A stretch of DNA of 64,000 nt from Actinomycetota bacterium (GCA_902810695.1 CADDYV010000009.1:27458-91457); one strand, 5' to 3'. Shown: positions 23,804-33,045, numbered from the stretch's first letter. Notes: a model not told the origin generated them from the sequence alone. Translations and numbers: made by a program.

Positions 23804-24718
23804 ATGAGAGCTACCCGCTCCCTTCTCGCGGTTCCCGGATCCAACCTCAAGATGGTGGAGAAGGCGCTCTCCTCGAAGGCTGATGCCGTATTCCTCGATC
23901 TCGAAGACGCCGTAGCTCCGGGCGAGAAAGCCGCGGCCCGGGGGAGCGTCATCCGGGCGATAAACGAGTTCGACTGGGGCAGCAGGAGCAGGCTCTACCG
24001 GATGAACGCCCTGGACACGCCGTACTTCTACCGGGATGTGATCGAGATCGCCGAGGAAGCGGGGGAGATGCTGGATGCGATCCTGATTCCCAAGGTACAG
24101 AGTGCCGGGGATCTACACACCCTCGACAAGCTTCTTTCGAGCATAGAGATCAACGCCGGTCTCGAACCCGGCAAGATAAGGCTCGAAGCCCAGATAGAGA
24201 GCGCCGGAGGGCTCGCCAGCATAGACGGTATAGCCCGCGCGAGCAGCCGTCTCGAAGCCTTCCACTTCGGACCCGGAGACTTCGCCGCGAGCCTCCGGAT
24301 GCCGGGCGGCAACATCGGCGTCTCCGACGAGTGGGATGAGGCATATCCCGGACACCGCTTCCACTACGCCATGCAGCGCATCGTGGTTGCCGCGCGCGCC
24401 GCGGGCCTGCGCGTCCTGGACGGGCCGGTAGCAGATTACCGGGATGAGGAGGCTCTGCGCGAGAGCTGCAAGATCGCCCGCTCTCTGGGCTACGACGGCA
24501 AGTGGTGCATCCATCCGGCCCAGATCGAGACCGTCAACGAGGTCTTCTCCCCCACCGAAAAAGAGGTCGAGTGGGCCAGGAAGGTGGTCTCCGCCTACGA
24601 GGAGGCGAGCGCCGCCGGTACGGGATCCATAAGCGTTGATGGGCAAATGGTAGATAACGCCTCGATAAAGATGGCCCGGAACACCCTGGATATCGCCCGG
24701 ATAGCCGGGATGCTCTAA
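23804..24718 (+). CDS. HpcH/HpaI-CitE superfamily lyase, malyl-CoA-lyase-like
   Basis: This is a 304-residue TIM-barrel lyase. Motifs: LLAVPGSNLKMVEKALSS at the start, AVFLDLEDAVAPGEK with the Mg-binding acidic residues, AQIESAGGLASIDGIA, FHFGPGDFAASL, and WCIHPAQIETVNEVFSP. This combination is that of L-malyl-CoA / beta-methylmalyl-CoA lyase and citrate lyase beta. It starts 6 bp after glcF, so it probably condenses the glyoxylate made by GlcDEF with acetyl- or propionyl-CoA, or the reverse. The reaction is inferred from family and context. Confidence 0.85.
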   Translation: MRATRSLLAVPGSNLKMVEKALSSKADAVFLDLEDAVAPGEKAAARGSVIRAINEFDWGSRSRLYRMNALDTPYFYRDVIEIAEEAGEMLDAILIPKVQSAGDLHTLDKLLSSIEINAGLEPGKIRLEAQIESAGGLASIDGIARASSRLEAFHFGPGDFAASLRMPGGNIGVSDEWDEAYPGHRFHYAMQRIVVAARAAGLRVLDGPVADYRDEEALRESCKIARSLGYDGKWCIHPAQIETVNEVFSPTEKEVEWARKVVSAYEEASAAGTGSISVDGQMVDNASIKMARNTLDIARIAGML

Positions 24719-24823
24719 ACAGGTAACCAATTGAATTAGTGCTGCTGATCCAGCTATTTCTGTCTACCTGCTTAAGCGGCGAGCCTCTATCCACCAGAAA
24801 AATCGGCCAGAGGAGCGTATACA

Positions 24824-24862
24824 GCAACTAGAGTTGCGAATTAGCTTCATACGTGGCATACT
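24824..24862 (+). promoter_or_regulatory. Promoter and overlapping operator for the IclR gene (leaderless)
   Basis: A perfect inverted repeat GCAACTAGAGTTGC (24824-24837) overlaps the -35 box TTGCGA (24834-24839). After 17 bases comes CATACT (24857-24862), and the ATG at 24869 is only 6 bases further. The transcript would therefore begin at or next to the start codon. The repeat is a likely site for autoregulation by the IclR protein. Confidence 0.5.
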
Positions 24863-24868
24863 TATGAG

Positions 24869-25678
24869 ATGGGTGAAAGGGAAAAGAACCTTCGAAAGGA
24901 ACTCGCCGTGTTGATGGTACTCGGCCGCGAGGAGGCGGTCGAGGACGGTGGTTTGGGGGTAGTACGGATCGCCCAACTCGTCGGGCGGGAGAAGACCCAG
25001 ATCTCGCGGGCCTTGAAAACGCTTGCCGAGAGCGGGTTTGTCGAGCGGGATCCGGCGACGCTCCGTTACCGCCTTGGCTGGAGACTCTTCACGCTGGCGG
25101 CTCATGCTGGTGAGCAGAGGCTGCTCAGCGTCGCTCCTCCACTGCTCAAGCGGCTGGTGAAGAACCTAGGGGAGACGGCTCACCTGTCTGTCCTCCAGCG
25201 CACCGAGGTTCTGACGGTACTCTCTGAGTCCCCGCCTCATGTCGTACAGGCAGCGGGTTGGACCGGACGGACGGTTCCTGCCTACTGCACCTCGTCCGGT
25301 CGAGCACTTCTGTTCGACCACGACTATGATGTGCTCTCCGAGCTCCTCTCCGGCGTGGAATTTCGCAAACTGGGACCCAACGCGGTCCAAGATGTCGAGG
25401 AATTGTACGAGAGGATCGTTGACGCGCGTACCCGAGGGTATGCGCTTGTGGATGAGGAGTCCGAGCCCGGCCTGGTCGCCGCGGCGGCGCCGGTTCGGGA
25501 TTTTAAAGGTCGGATAGTCGCGGCGCTCAACGTCTCGGCGCCGAAGTTCCGTCTCGGCGGGCGTCTGGAAGACGCCGGGCAAGAAGTCAAGAATACTGCG
25601 GACGAACTCTCCACTTCACTTGGCTTCTCTCCTGATCCCCGGCCAGGCGTTGTTGATTCCTCTGAACCAGGAGGATAG
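24869..25678 (+). CDS. IclR-family transcriptional regulator
   Basis: The 269-residue protein has an N-terminal winged helix (ELAVLMVLGREEAVEDGG, IAQLVGREKTQISRALKTLA, ESGFVERDPATLRYRLGWRL) and a C-terminal IclR effector domain (LKRLVKNLGETAHLSVLQRT, AYCTSSGRALLFD, RTRGYALVDEESEPGLVAAA, ALNVSAPKFRLGG). It stops one base before the ABC permease gene begins, so it is transcribed with the transporter and probably controls it. The effector is unknown but is likely a substrate of the transporter or amidase. Confidence 0.9.
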   Translation: MGEREKNLRKELAVLMVLGREEAVEDGGLGVVRIAQLVGREKTQISRALKTLAESGFVERDPATLRYRLGWRLFTLAAHAGEQRLLSVAPPLLKRLVKNLGETAHLSVLQRTEVLTVLSESPPHVVQAAGWTGRTVPAYCTSSGRALLFDHDYDVLSELLSGVEFRKLGPNAVQDVEELYERIVDARTRGYALVDEESEPGLVAAAAPVRDFKGRIVAALNVSAPKFRLGGRLEDAGQEVKNTADELSTSLGFSPDPRPGVVDSSEPGG

Positions 25679-26326
25679 ATGAGCTTTTTTCAATACCTGT
25701 CCGTCAACCGGGAGTACATCCTCGGGCTGGCCATCGGGCACGCCGTGGTCGTGGCCATATCGTTAGCCATCGCCATCGTGATCGCGGTGTCGGTAGGCGT
25801 GCTGGTGTACCGCACGGAGCGTGCGGCCAACATAGTGCTCGCGATAGCCTCGACCTTCCTGACCATTCCATCCTTTGCCCTGTTCGGCCTCTTTATACCG
25901 ATCTTCGGTCTCGGGTACGAGCCGACGATCGTCGCGCTGGTGTTCTACGGGCTCTTGCCGATCTTGCGGAACACGGTTACCGGCTTGCACTCCGTGGACC
26001 CTGCGATCGTGGAGTCGGCGCAGGGGATGGGGATGGGTGCCTTCCGACGGCTCGTGCGCATCGAGATGCCCCTGGCGTGGCCGGTCATCATCGCCGGTGT
26101 GCGCGTCTCCACCATGCTCTTGATGGGTATCGCGGCGATAGCCGCCGTCGTGAGCGGCCCGGGCCTGGGCAACGACATCTTCGACGGGCTCTCCCGCATC
26201 GGTGGCGCCGGCGCCCTGTACCAGGTGCTCGACGGCACGCTCGGCGTCGTCGTGCTGGCGTTGATATTCGACACGTTCTTCAACCTCTTGAGCAGGCTTA
26301 CGACTCCGCGAGGTATCCGTGACTGA
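25679..26326 (+). CDS. ABC transporter permease, quaternary-amine (OpuB/YehW) type
   Basis: This 215-residue inner-membrane protein has about five hydrophobic segments. The BPD transport region contains TIPSFALFGLFIPIFGLGYE, LLPILRNTVTGLHSVDPA and the EAA-like loop SAQGMGMGAFRRLVRIEMPL, which contacts the ATPase. These patterns are typical of osmoprotectant permeases for glycine betaine, choline or carnitine. It overlaps the ATPase gene by 8 bp. The second permease of the complex is encoded at 27534-28295. Confidence 0.9.
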   Translation: MSFFQYLSVNREYILGLAIGHAVVVAISLAIAIVIAVSVGVLVYRTERAANIVLAIASTFLTIPSFALFGLFIPIFGLGYEPTIVALVFYGLLPILRNTVTGLHSVDPAIVESAQGMGMGAFRRLVRIEMPLAWPVIIAGVRVSTMLLMGIAAIAAVVSGPGLGNDIFDGLSRIGGAGALYQVLDGTLGVVVLALIFDTFFNLLSRLTTPRGIRD

Positions 26327-27503
26327 GAGAGTTACTACTAGACAGAACAGAGCTAGCAATAAGACCATGATCCGCCTAGAGAATCTTACCAAGGTCTTTC
26401 CGGGCCAGGACGAACCGGCGGTAGATAACCTCTCGATGGATATCTACGAGGGTGATATCGTCATCCTCGTAGGTCAATCGGGGTGCGGCAAGACCACGAC
26501 GATGAAGATGATCAACCGCCTCATCGAACCTTCCAGCGGGAGGATTTTCCTGGAAGGTGAAGACGTGACCAGAGTCAATCCGGACGCTTTGAGGCGTCGG
26601 ATGGGCTATGTGATCCAGCAGATAGGGCTCTTCCCCCACATGACCATCGCCGACAACATCGCCACGGTACCCAGGATGCTGGGCTGGGATAAGAAACGCA
26701 TCTCGGACCGGGTAGACGAGTTGCTGGAGATGGTGGGCATAGACCTCTCCTACCGGAACCGTTACCCGAAGGAGCTCTCCGGTGGCCAGCGCCAGCGGGT
26801 TGGGGTGGCGCGGGCGATGGCCGCCGACCCGCCAGTAATGTTGATGGATGAGCCGTTCGGGGCGATAGACCCTATCACCCGCGAGAGGCTGCAAGACGAG
26901 TTTTTGAGGCTCCAGCGGGAGATAAAGAAAACCATCGTCTTCGTTACCCATGATATAGACGAAGCTATAAAGATGGGTGACCGCATCGCCATCTTGGGCG
27001 ACCACGCCAGGATCGCCCAGTACGACACCCCCGAAAAGATACTGACCGATCCCGCAAACGAGTTCGTCGAGAACTTCGTCGGGGCCGGCGCTTCGATCAA
27101 GCGCCTCAGCCTCAGCCGGGTTTCGGATATCGAGACGGCTGACTGGCCGGTCGCCAGGCTCTCAGACAGCCCCGAAAAGGCACACTCCCTAATGCGAAGC
27201 TCCGGCAAGGATTACGTGCTGCTGCTCGACGACCGGGATCGCCCCAGACGGTGGGTCAGCATGGAAGACCTCAAGCAAGACGGCATCTCACTCGAGAAAG
27301 CCGGCTGGCCGGCGGTAGCCATCGTCGAGAGAAACGCGAGCCTGTACCACACCCTCGATGTCATGATCACCTCCTACAAGGGCTCGGCGATCGTCGTCGA
27401 CGATAATGGTCGCTACCAGGGCGTGGTGGATTTCGACACGGTCCTGGAGGCCATCAACGCCATGCGTCCCTCACAAACGGAGCAAGCGCATGAAGAGCCG
27501 TAG
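26319..27503 (+). CDS. ABC transporter ATPase with CBS domains, quaternary-amine type
   Basis: The product is up to 394 residues: an N-terminal ATPase with Walker A GQSGCGKTT, Q-loop YVIQQIGLFPHMT, signature LSGGQRQRVGVARAM, Walker B VMLMDEPFGAIDP and VFVTHDIDEAIKMGDR, followed by a CBS-domain tail (about residues 265-385) as in OpuA/OpuB proteins, where it senses ionic strength. The start is GTG 26319, overlapping the permease, or ATG 26367, which is where strong homology begins (MIRLENLTKVFPGQ). Confidence 0.92.
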   Translation: MTERVTTRQNRASNKTMIRLENLTKVFPGQDEPAVDNLSMDIYEGDIVILVGQSGCGKTTTMKMINRLIEPSSGRIFLEGEDVTRVNPDALRRRMGYVIQQIGLFPHMTIADNIATVPRMLGWDKKRISDRVDELLEMVGIDLSYRNRYPKELSGGQRQRVGVARAMAADPPVMLMDEPFGAIDPITRERLQDEFLRLQREIKKTIVFVTHDIDEAIKMGDRIAILGDHARIAQYDTPEKILTDPANEFVENFVGAGASIKRLSLSRVSDIETADWPVARLSDSPEKAHSLMRSSGKDYVLLLDDRDRPRRWVSMEDLKQDGISLEKAGWPAVAIVERNASLYHTLDVMITSYKGSAIVVDDNGRYQGVVDFDTVLEAINAMRPSQTEQAHEEP

Positions 27504-27533
27504 GCGAATCTCACTAGACAGAGGTTTCCGACG

Positions 27534-28295
27534 ATGATCGCGCAGACAAAGACCACGAAAATCCCCAGTGGTCCTGCGAGGGTACTGCGCTACGCCGGGA
27601 TGCCCATTTTTCTTGCGATCGTGTGCCTGGTGCTCTATCTGTGGGTGAGCAGCCACAAGCTCGACAGCATCGAGCGGAGCAGCCTGAACGCGGGCTTCAT
27701 TACCCTGCACCTGATCCAGCACATCGAACTTACGGTTGTCTCCACCGCGATCGTCGTCGTACTGGCGGTGAGCACCGGGATACTGCTCACCCGGCCGTTC
27801 GCCCGCTGGGCGACCCCGGTGGTGATCGCCCTGGCCAACATAGGCCAGGCGGTCCCTTCGATCGGGTTGCTCGTCCTGCTCGCCTTTATCTGGAACTTCG
27901 GATTCTGGCCGACTATCGTAGCCCTGGTAGCGTACTCGTTCCTGTCCATCTTGCGTAACACCATGGTGGGGTTGCAGCAGGTCGACCGTTCCACCATCGA
28001 GGCCGCGCGCGGCATGGGGATGACCAAGACGGCTGTACTGTTCCGCATCGAGCTGCCCCTCGCCGTTCCCGTCATCCTCGCCGGTATCAGAACCGCCCTG
28101 ATCCTGAACGTCGGCACTGCGGCACTGGCCACGTTCGTGGACGCGGGTGGATTGGGCTCCCTGATAGATCGCGGTAACCGTCTGGGCAGGATGCCGATAC
28201 TGATCACCGGTAGCGTGCTGACCGCGGTCCTTGCTCTGTTCGTGGACTGGGTGGGGGGCGTGGCCGAGAGCATCCTGCGTCCGAAGGGCCTGTAG
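27534..28295 (+). CDS. Second ABC transporter permease, quaternary-amine type
   Basis: This 253-residue permease pairs with the one at 25679. It has an N-terminal membrane anchor (MPIFLAIVCLVLYLWV) and the transport core (HIELTVVSTAIVVVLAVSTG, NIGQAVPSIGLLVLLAFIW, LSILRNTMVGLQQVD, EAARGMGMTKTAVLFRIELP). It is followed 16 bp later by the binding protein. Two different permeases, one ATPase and one binding protein give the four-part OpuB-like importer. Confidence 0.9.
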   Translation: MIAQTKTTKIPSGPARVLRYAGMPIFLAIVCLVLYLWVSSHKLDSIERSSLNAGFITLHLIQHIELTVVSTAIVVVLAVSTGILLTRPFARWATPVVIALANIGQAVPSIGLLVLLAFIWNFGFWPTIVALVAYSFLSILRNTMVGLQQVDRSTIEAARGMGMTKTAVLFRIELPLAVPVILAGIRTALILNVGTAALATFVDAGGLGSLIDRGNRLGRMPILITGSVLTAVLALFVDWVGGVAESILRPKGL

Positions 28296-28311
28296 TACCC
28301 AAGGAGGAAAA

Positions 28312-29274
28312 ATGCAAAAGAAATTGACGCGGCGGGATTTTCTGAAGGCGACCGGCACAGGATTGGCCGGAGCAGCTCTTCTCGGAGCCGCGGGCTGCGG
28401 TGGCGCTGGTGGCGGAGCCGCCGGGAATGCGAAGTTGTCGGGTGCCAGGTTCACCGTAGGGTCCAAGGAATTTACCGAGGAGCAGATTTTCGGCGAGCTC
28501 ACCAAACAGGTTCTCGAAAACGCGGGTGCATCTGTCACCTACAACCAGCTAGGTGGGACCACCATCGCTCGCGATGCGCTGACCTCTGGCCGGATCGATA
28601 TGTACTGGGAGTACACGGGCACCGCCTGGATCGACTTTCTCAAACACACCAAGCCGATCCCCAACAGCCACAAGCAATTCGAGGCCGTGGCCAAAGAGGA
28701 TCTCAAGAAGAACCACATAAAATGGATCTCTCCTCCCGCCCCGGAAGACAACACCTACGCCCTCGCCGTGCGCAGCGAGGCGTACAATAAGCTGGGCGTC
28801 AAAAAGCTCTCGGATCTCAAGCAACTGGTCCAGAAGAATCCCAGCGAAGCTACCCTCTGTGGTGCGTCCGAGTTTCTAAGTCGTCCCGATGGCTTGCCGG
28901 GTTTGGAAAAAACCTACGGATTCAAGTTCCCGCAAAACAACATCGCCGAACTCGACGAGGGCGCTATCTACGAAGCGATAGACAAAGGCAAGAAGTGCAA
29001 CTTCGGCGAAGTGTTCACGACCGACGGCCGTATCCAGGCGCTCCATCTGAAGGTCATCAAAGACGATAAGCACTTCTTCCCCATCTACAACCCGGCACTC
29101 AACGTGCGCGAAGACGTCTACAAGAAGCATCCGCAACTGGAGAAGCTTTTTGCGCCCATTTCCAAGAAGCTCACCACCACGACGATGCAAAAGCTGAACG
29201 CGAAGGTAGACGTGAAAGGCCAGCTTCCCGAAACGGTTGCCAAGGAGTGGCTCAGCAGTAACGGATTTATCTAA
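28312..29274 (+). CDS. ABC transporter substrate-binding lipoprotein, OpuBC/OsmX-like
   Basis: The 320-residue precursor starts at ATG 28312 with AAGGAGG upstream; the longer open frame to 28231 overlaps the permease and is rejected. The N-terminus combines a Tat-type motif (LTRRDFLKATG) and a lipobox (LGAAGC), so it is probably exported folded and anchored to the outer face of the membrane. The mature part has FTVGSKEFTEEQIFGELTKQ, YNQLGGTTIARDALTSGRID and MYWEYTGTAWIDFL, characteristic of choline/betaine/carnitine binding proteins. Confidence 0.92.
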   Translation: MQKKLTRRDFLKATGTGLAGAALLGAAGCGGAGGGAAGNAKLSGARFTVGSKEFTEEQIFGELTKQVLENAGASVTYNQLGGTTIARDALTSGRIDMYWEYTGTAWIDFLKHTKPIPNSHKQFEAVAKEDLKKNHIKWISPPAPEDNTYALAVRSEAYNKLGVKKLSDLKQLVQKNPSEATLCGASEFLSRPDGLPGLEKTYGFKFPQNNIAELDEGAIYEAIDKGKKCNFGEVFTTDGRIQALHLKVIKDDKHFFPIYNPALNVREDVYKKHPQLEKLFAPISKKLTTTTMQKLNAKVDVKGQLPETVAKEWLSSNGFI

Positions 29275-29429
29275 TGAGGGATCTCGGATGCCGCAGAAAG
29301 TATGGGAGAATACCGCCGTAAACTTGAGAGCAAAGCGTTCCATGCGGGTTCCAACTCCTTCCACCCGTGGAGATCCACGCCAGTCACTCGGATGGCAGGA
29401 CATGAATCAAAAAGCGCGGCATTGCAATT

Positions 29430-30272
29430 ATGCGGGTGGCCTTAGCCCAGGTTGACTGCCTCCTCGGAGACGTTGAGGGGAACCTCCGTCGGGCTAGAGA
29501 AGTCGTAACTGAGGCCAGGGCCAGAGGCGCGGACCTCGTCGTTTTCCCCGAATTGAGCCTGACCGGGTACTCGCTGGGCCAGCTCAGCAACGAAGTATCA
29601 CTCAAGGTTCAGGGCAAGCGCATCGCCTCCGTGCTCGAAGCGGCAGGCGAGACGTCAGTGGTCCTGGGGTTTTACGAGGAGACTCACACCCCGCACACTT
29701 ACAACTCTGCGGCTTATTTTGAGGATGGCTCTCTCCTCCACGTACACCGCAAGCTCTACCTGCCGACCTACGGCGCCTACGAAGAGAGGAAATATTACTC
29801 CCCCGGGCAGACTATGCGGGCCTTCGACACAAAGTTCGGACGCATGGCGATATTGATCTGTAACGACGCCTGGCAACCGTTTTTGCCCTTTATCGCGGTC
29901 CAGGATGGAGCCAGGGCACTTATCGTGCCCGCCAGCAGCGCCCACAGCGAGTACCCTGGAGCGATGGACACCAAGAGCTACTGGCAGGACATCACCCGCT
30001 TCTACGCCCGCATGCTCGAGAGTTACGTGATCTTCGTCAACCGGGTTGGACAGGAAGGAGCCTTCGCCTTTTGGGGCTATTCCCATATCGTCGATCCCTG
30101 GGGGCGGGTTGTAGTAGAAGGTCCCGATTACAAGGAGGCTCTCATTACCGCGGATATTGATCTGGATGACGCCCGACGCCGGCGCCGAGAGGTTCCGCTG
30201 CTCAAGGAGGCCCGTCTCGCGCTCTTGAGCAAGGAACTCAATCGTCTCGCCGAAGAAGGCGGTGATGTGTAG
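29430..30272 (+). CDS. Carbon-nitrogen hydrolase (nitrilase superfamily amidase)
   Basis: This is a 280-residue single-domain amidase with the full Glu-Lys-Cys triad: Glu in DLVVFPELSLTGYSLG, Lys in LHVHRKLYLPTYGAYEE, Cys in MAILICNDAWQPFLP. It ends without the extra synthetase domain of NAD synthetases. It lies 155 bp downstream of the quaternary-amine importer and may hydrolyse an amide of the imported compound to ammonia and an acid. The substrate is unknown. The ATG at 29430 has no obvious ribosome site. Confidence 0.85.
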   Translation: MRVALAQVDCLLGDVEGNLRRAREVVTEARARGADLVVFPELSLTGYSLGQLSNEVSLKVQGKRIASVLEAAGETSVVLGFYEETHTPHTYNSAAYFEDGSLLHVHRKLYLPTYGAYEERKYYSPGQTMRAFDTKFGRMAILICNDAWQPFLPFIAVQDGARALIVPASSAHSEYPGAMDTKSYWQDITRFYARMLESYVIFVNRVGQEGAFAFWGYSHIVDPWGRVVVEGPDYKEALITADIDLDDARRRRREVPLLKEARLALLSKELNRLAEEGGDV

Positions 30273-30435
30273 GTAGTGGCGGATGACGTGAGTCCCGAGC
30301 CGGGGTGCGCTTCTACCGCGTTACTAAACTTCTGGGTAGTTCAATGCCGCCGTATGTCGCGAGCTTTGATCTCCTGCAGCGGAGAGCTTCGCTGTTCATT
30401 TTCTTTCGAGGGTTGCGCTAATCCTGTTCCTGTGA

Positions 30436-31566
30436 TCAAACCGGCGTCAGACGGTTCGCGGACAGGTGGCTGATAGAGAAGCTAGTTTTCCCATCCAGGA
30501 TGAGATCCGCCGCTATCTGACCCATAACCGGTGCCATCTTGAAGCCATGCCCCGAAAATCCGCACAAAAGCACCGTATTGGGAAGGCCAGGAGCCTTGTC
30601 TACCACGGAGTGACCGTCAGAGGTGTATGCGTCCATGTAAGCATTGACCCTCAGAGGTTCAGGGATCAAATCTGGCAAGAACCTATGCACAGCCCCCTTG
30701 ATCTTCGAGAGGTCTTCCGGAGGCACCCTCAGATCCAGTTCATCAGGATCCTTTACCTTGCCATAGCCGGTATTCAGCGCCACCTTCAGAGTGCATCCCT
30801 CTATAGTAGGAAATCCAGAGAAGTCGTAGTTGTTGGTCTGCCTGATGAAGATGGGGAAGTTTTGGGGAGCGAACGCCTGCGGGTTTGAGGTGGCAAACCA
30901 GGTCATAACCAACCGCTGGACTCTAAGCCACTGTTCCCATCCGGGGAGTAGCTTGCCGGTCCAGGGTCCGGCTGAGATCACGACCTTGCCAACAATGTAG
31001 TCCTTGCCCTCTGCGCGAATTCGGACATGTTCTACAGCAGGTTCGATCGCTTGGACTCGGGTGTGGCGGTGGATGACTGCGCCGAGCTCTTCGGCGCGTT
31101 GCGCTGCGGTGAGAACGGCGTATTCTGGACGCAGAAATCCCGCCATCTTGTCGAGCACCATCACTTCGCCTGCGAGCAAGCGGTGCTGCGGATAGCGCGA
31201 GCGCGCCGCCTTCTCGTCCAGGATCTCGTGGTCGAGACCGAATGTTTCGATGCTCTCAAGTACGTTCTTCATGAATTGGGCCTGCGGATCCCCGATCATC
31301 AGACCCCCCGTCAGGGTAAGAAGCCTGCGTCCCGTCTCCTGCTCAAGCTCCCGCCACAGTATGTATGCCTCCTGCAAGAGAGGGACATACTCTGCACCTT
31401 CCAGGTAGGCTGTTCTGAAGATGCGGGTCTCTCCGCCCGCAGCGCCGCGATCATGTCCCGGTCCGAACTGCTCGAAGCCGATCACCGGCACACCGCGTCG
31501 AGCTAGCTGCCAGAGCGCCATGCTGCCGGTAGAGCCAGCCCCGATAACTGCCACGTCTGCGTCCAT
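30436..31566 (-). CDS. Sarcosine-oxidase-like FAD amine oxidase, flavin-anchoring Cys not seen
   Basis: This 376-residue member of the DAO/monomeric sarcosine oxidase family has the Rossmann start VAVIGAGSTGSMALWQLARR, FGPGHDRGAAGGETRIFR and the C-terminal CGFSGHGFKMAPVMGQ. Monomeric sarcosine and N-methyltryptophan oxidases attach FAD covalently to a Cys that sits nine residues before the His of T-x-D-G-H. Here the corresponding stretch is AYMDAYTSDGH, so a Tyr appears at that place and the flavin is probably not covalently held. It overlaps the upstream MFS gene by 3 bp and is co-transcribed with it. The substrate is probably an N-methyl or other secondary amine, but is unproven. Confidence 0.82.
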   Translation of the reverse strand: MDADVAVIGAGSTGSMALWQLARRGVPVIGFEQFGPGHDRGAAGGETRIFRTAYLEGAEYVPLLQEAYILWRELEQETGRRLLTLTGGLMIGDPQAQFMKNVLESIETFGLDHEILDEKAARSRYPQHRLLAGEVMVLDKMAGFLRPEYAVLTAAQRAEELGAVIHRHTRVQAIEPAVEHVRIRAEGKDYIVGKVVISAGPWTGKLLPGWEQWLRVQRLVMTWFATSNPQAFAPQNFPIFIRQTNNYDFSGFPTIEGCTLKVALNTGYGKVKDPDELDLRVPPEDLSKIKGAVHRFLPDLIPEPLRVNAYMDAYTSDGHSVVDKAPGLPNTVLLCGFSGHGFKMAPVMGQIAADLILDGKTSFSISHLSANRLTPV

Positions 31567-32972
31567 CAGACCTCCCTGCCGCGGGTAGATGGGTCGGAAA
31601 GCGATTCTTCCCCTGGCCTGGTGGTGGGTGCGGGAGATTCCGCCGCAGCCAAATCCGGTGCTGAACTTGCCTCGATCAGTGTAAGCGTACGGGTCTCCGG
31701 TGCCCAGGCCACAGAGATGATCAGGCCCAACAGCAAAACGGCGGTTGCTATGAGCATCGTCGGGCCGATCCCGAGCGAATCAACGCTGGATGGCAGCAGA
31801 AATGTGCCGATTGCGGCCCCTACACGGCTGATCGCTGCGGCGACCCCAACTCCCGAGGCGCGAATCTCGGTGGGGAACACCTCGCTCGGGTACACCGACT
31901 CCAGGTTGGCCGCCGCGGACATCACAAACGCGAAGAGGGCAAAGCAGGCCAGGATGACTCCCACGGGCGCCTTGGGCCAGACACCGAGGAACCCCATCAA
32001 GACCGTGAGCACGACAAAGGAGCCGATAAGGAGACGCCTCCTGGGCAGCATGTTCATGATTATCACGCCCACCGCCGCGCCAGCGAGCAGGAAAAGGTTG
32101 AGCACTATTTCACCCGTATTCCCGCTCAGGCCCAGAGCATCGAGCACCGTGGGCAGGAACGTGAAGAGCGCGAAGTAGGGGACAACCTGGCAGAACCAGA
32201 ACAGTCCGGCGAACGCTGTTCGCTTTCGCATCCCACCTCCAAAGAGCCTGCGGTAGTTAGTCCTGTTGTTGGTCTCGGGGCTCAGATCCTCTACCTCGGC
32301 GTTGGGGTCAACGTACTCTCTGATAATGTCTCTTGCCTCCTCAACACGTCCCTTGCCCAAAAGCCATCGCGGGGATTCCGGGGTGCCGATCCTCAGAAGC
32401 AGCACTACGAAGGCTGGTACGGCGCTGCTGGCAAGCATCCACCGCCAGGAATCGTGACCCAGGCCCTGAAGCGCATCGCCCACCAGATATGCGACCACGA
32501 AGCCTACGGTCCAGACTGCGTTCAGGCTCGCGAGCAGCGGTCCACGCTGCCTGCGCGGCACGAACTCTGCCAGTAGCGCAGGGCCGATCGCGTAGTCGGC
32601 GCCAATAGCGATGCCCATTACCAGTCGCAGGATGAATAGCTGCCACGGCTCGTTTACGAAGAATTGCAGAATGGATCCAATAATGAACAGGATCAAGTCC
32701 GCCACGTACATCTTCTGCCGGCCCACGAGGTCGGTGACCCACCCGAAAACGATGCCCCCGATAAAGATCCCGATCAAAGCCGAAGCACCGATAAGACCGC
32801 TCCACAGCGGACCCAGGCCCAACTGCGGACCAAGCAGGGAAAGCGCAATCCCAATAATCCCGAGTATGTAGCCGTCGCAGAAGAACCCGCCTGTCGTGTA
32901 GGCGGTTACCCGCAGATGGAAGCCCTTGAGCGGTGCGTCATCGATGCTCGTTGTTCGCATTGCCATTTCCAA
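31566..32972 (-). CDS. MFS transporter (sugar/acid porter type)
   Basis: The 468-residue protein has twelve predicted membrane segments and the MFS loop motif GWVTDLVGRQKMYVADLILF between helices 2 and 3, with the R-x-x-R-G-like LLAEFVPRRQRGPLLA. The N-terminal part ends in FFCDGYILGIIG, like metabolite:H+ symporters. It is the first gene of a minus-strand pair with the amine oxidase, divergent from the LacI regulator, and so probably imports the oxidase substrate under LacI control. Confidence 0.85.
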   Translation of the reverse strand: MEMAMRTTSIDDAPLKGFHLRVTAYTTGGFFCDGYILGIIGIALSLLGPQLGLGPLWSGLIGASALIGIFIGGIVFGWVTDLVGRQKMYVADLILFIIGSILQFFVNEPWQLFILRLVMGIAIGADYAIGPALLAEFVPRRQRGPLLASLNAVWTVGFVVAYLVGDALQGLGHDSWRWMLASSAVPAFVVLLLRIGTPESPRWLLGKGRVEEARDIIREYVDPNAEVEDLSPETNNRTNYRRLFGGGMRKRTAFAGLFWFCQVVPYFALFTFLPTVLDALGLSGNTGEIVLNLFLLAGAAVGVIIMNMLPRRRLLIGSFVVLTVLMGFLGVWPKAPVGVILACFALFAFVMSAAANLESVYPSEVFPTEIRASGVGVAAAISRVGAAIGTFLLPSSVDSLGIGPTMLIATAVLLLGLIISVAWAPETRTLTLIEASSAPDLAAAESPAPTTRPGEESLSDPSTRGREV

Positions 32973-33045
32973 TCCCCTCTCCCATTTACCCCGATGCGAT
33001 CACACGGCATTATCCTCCGTCTTATGTTGCTCGTCTACCAGCCAC

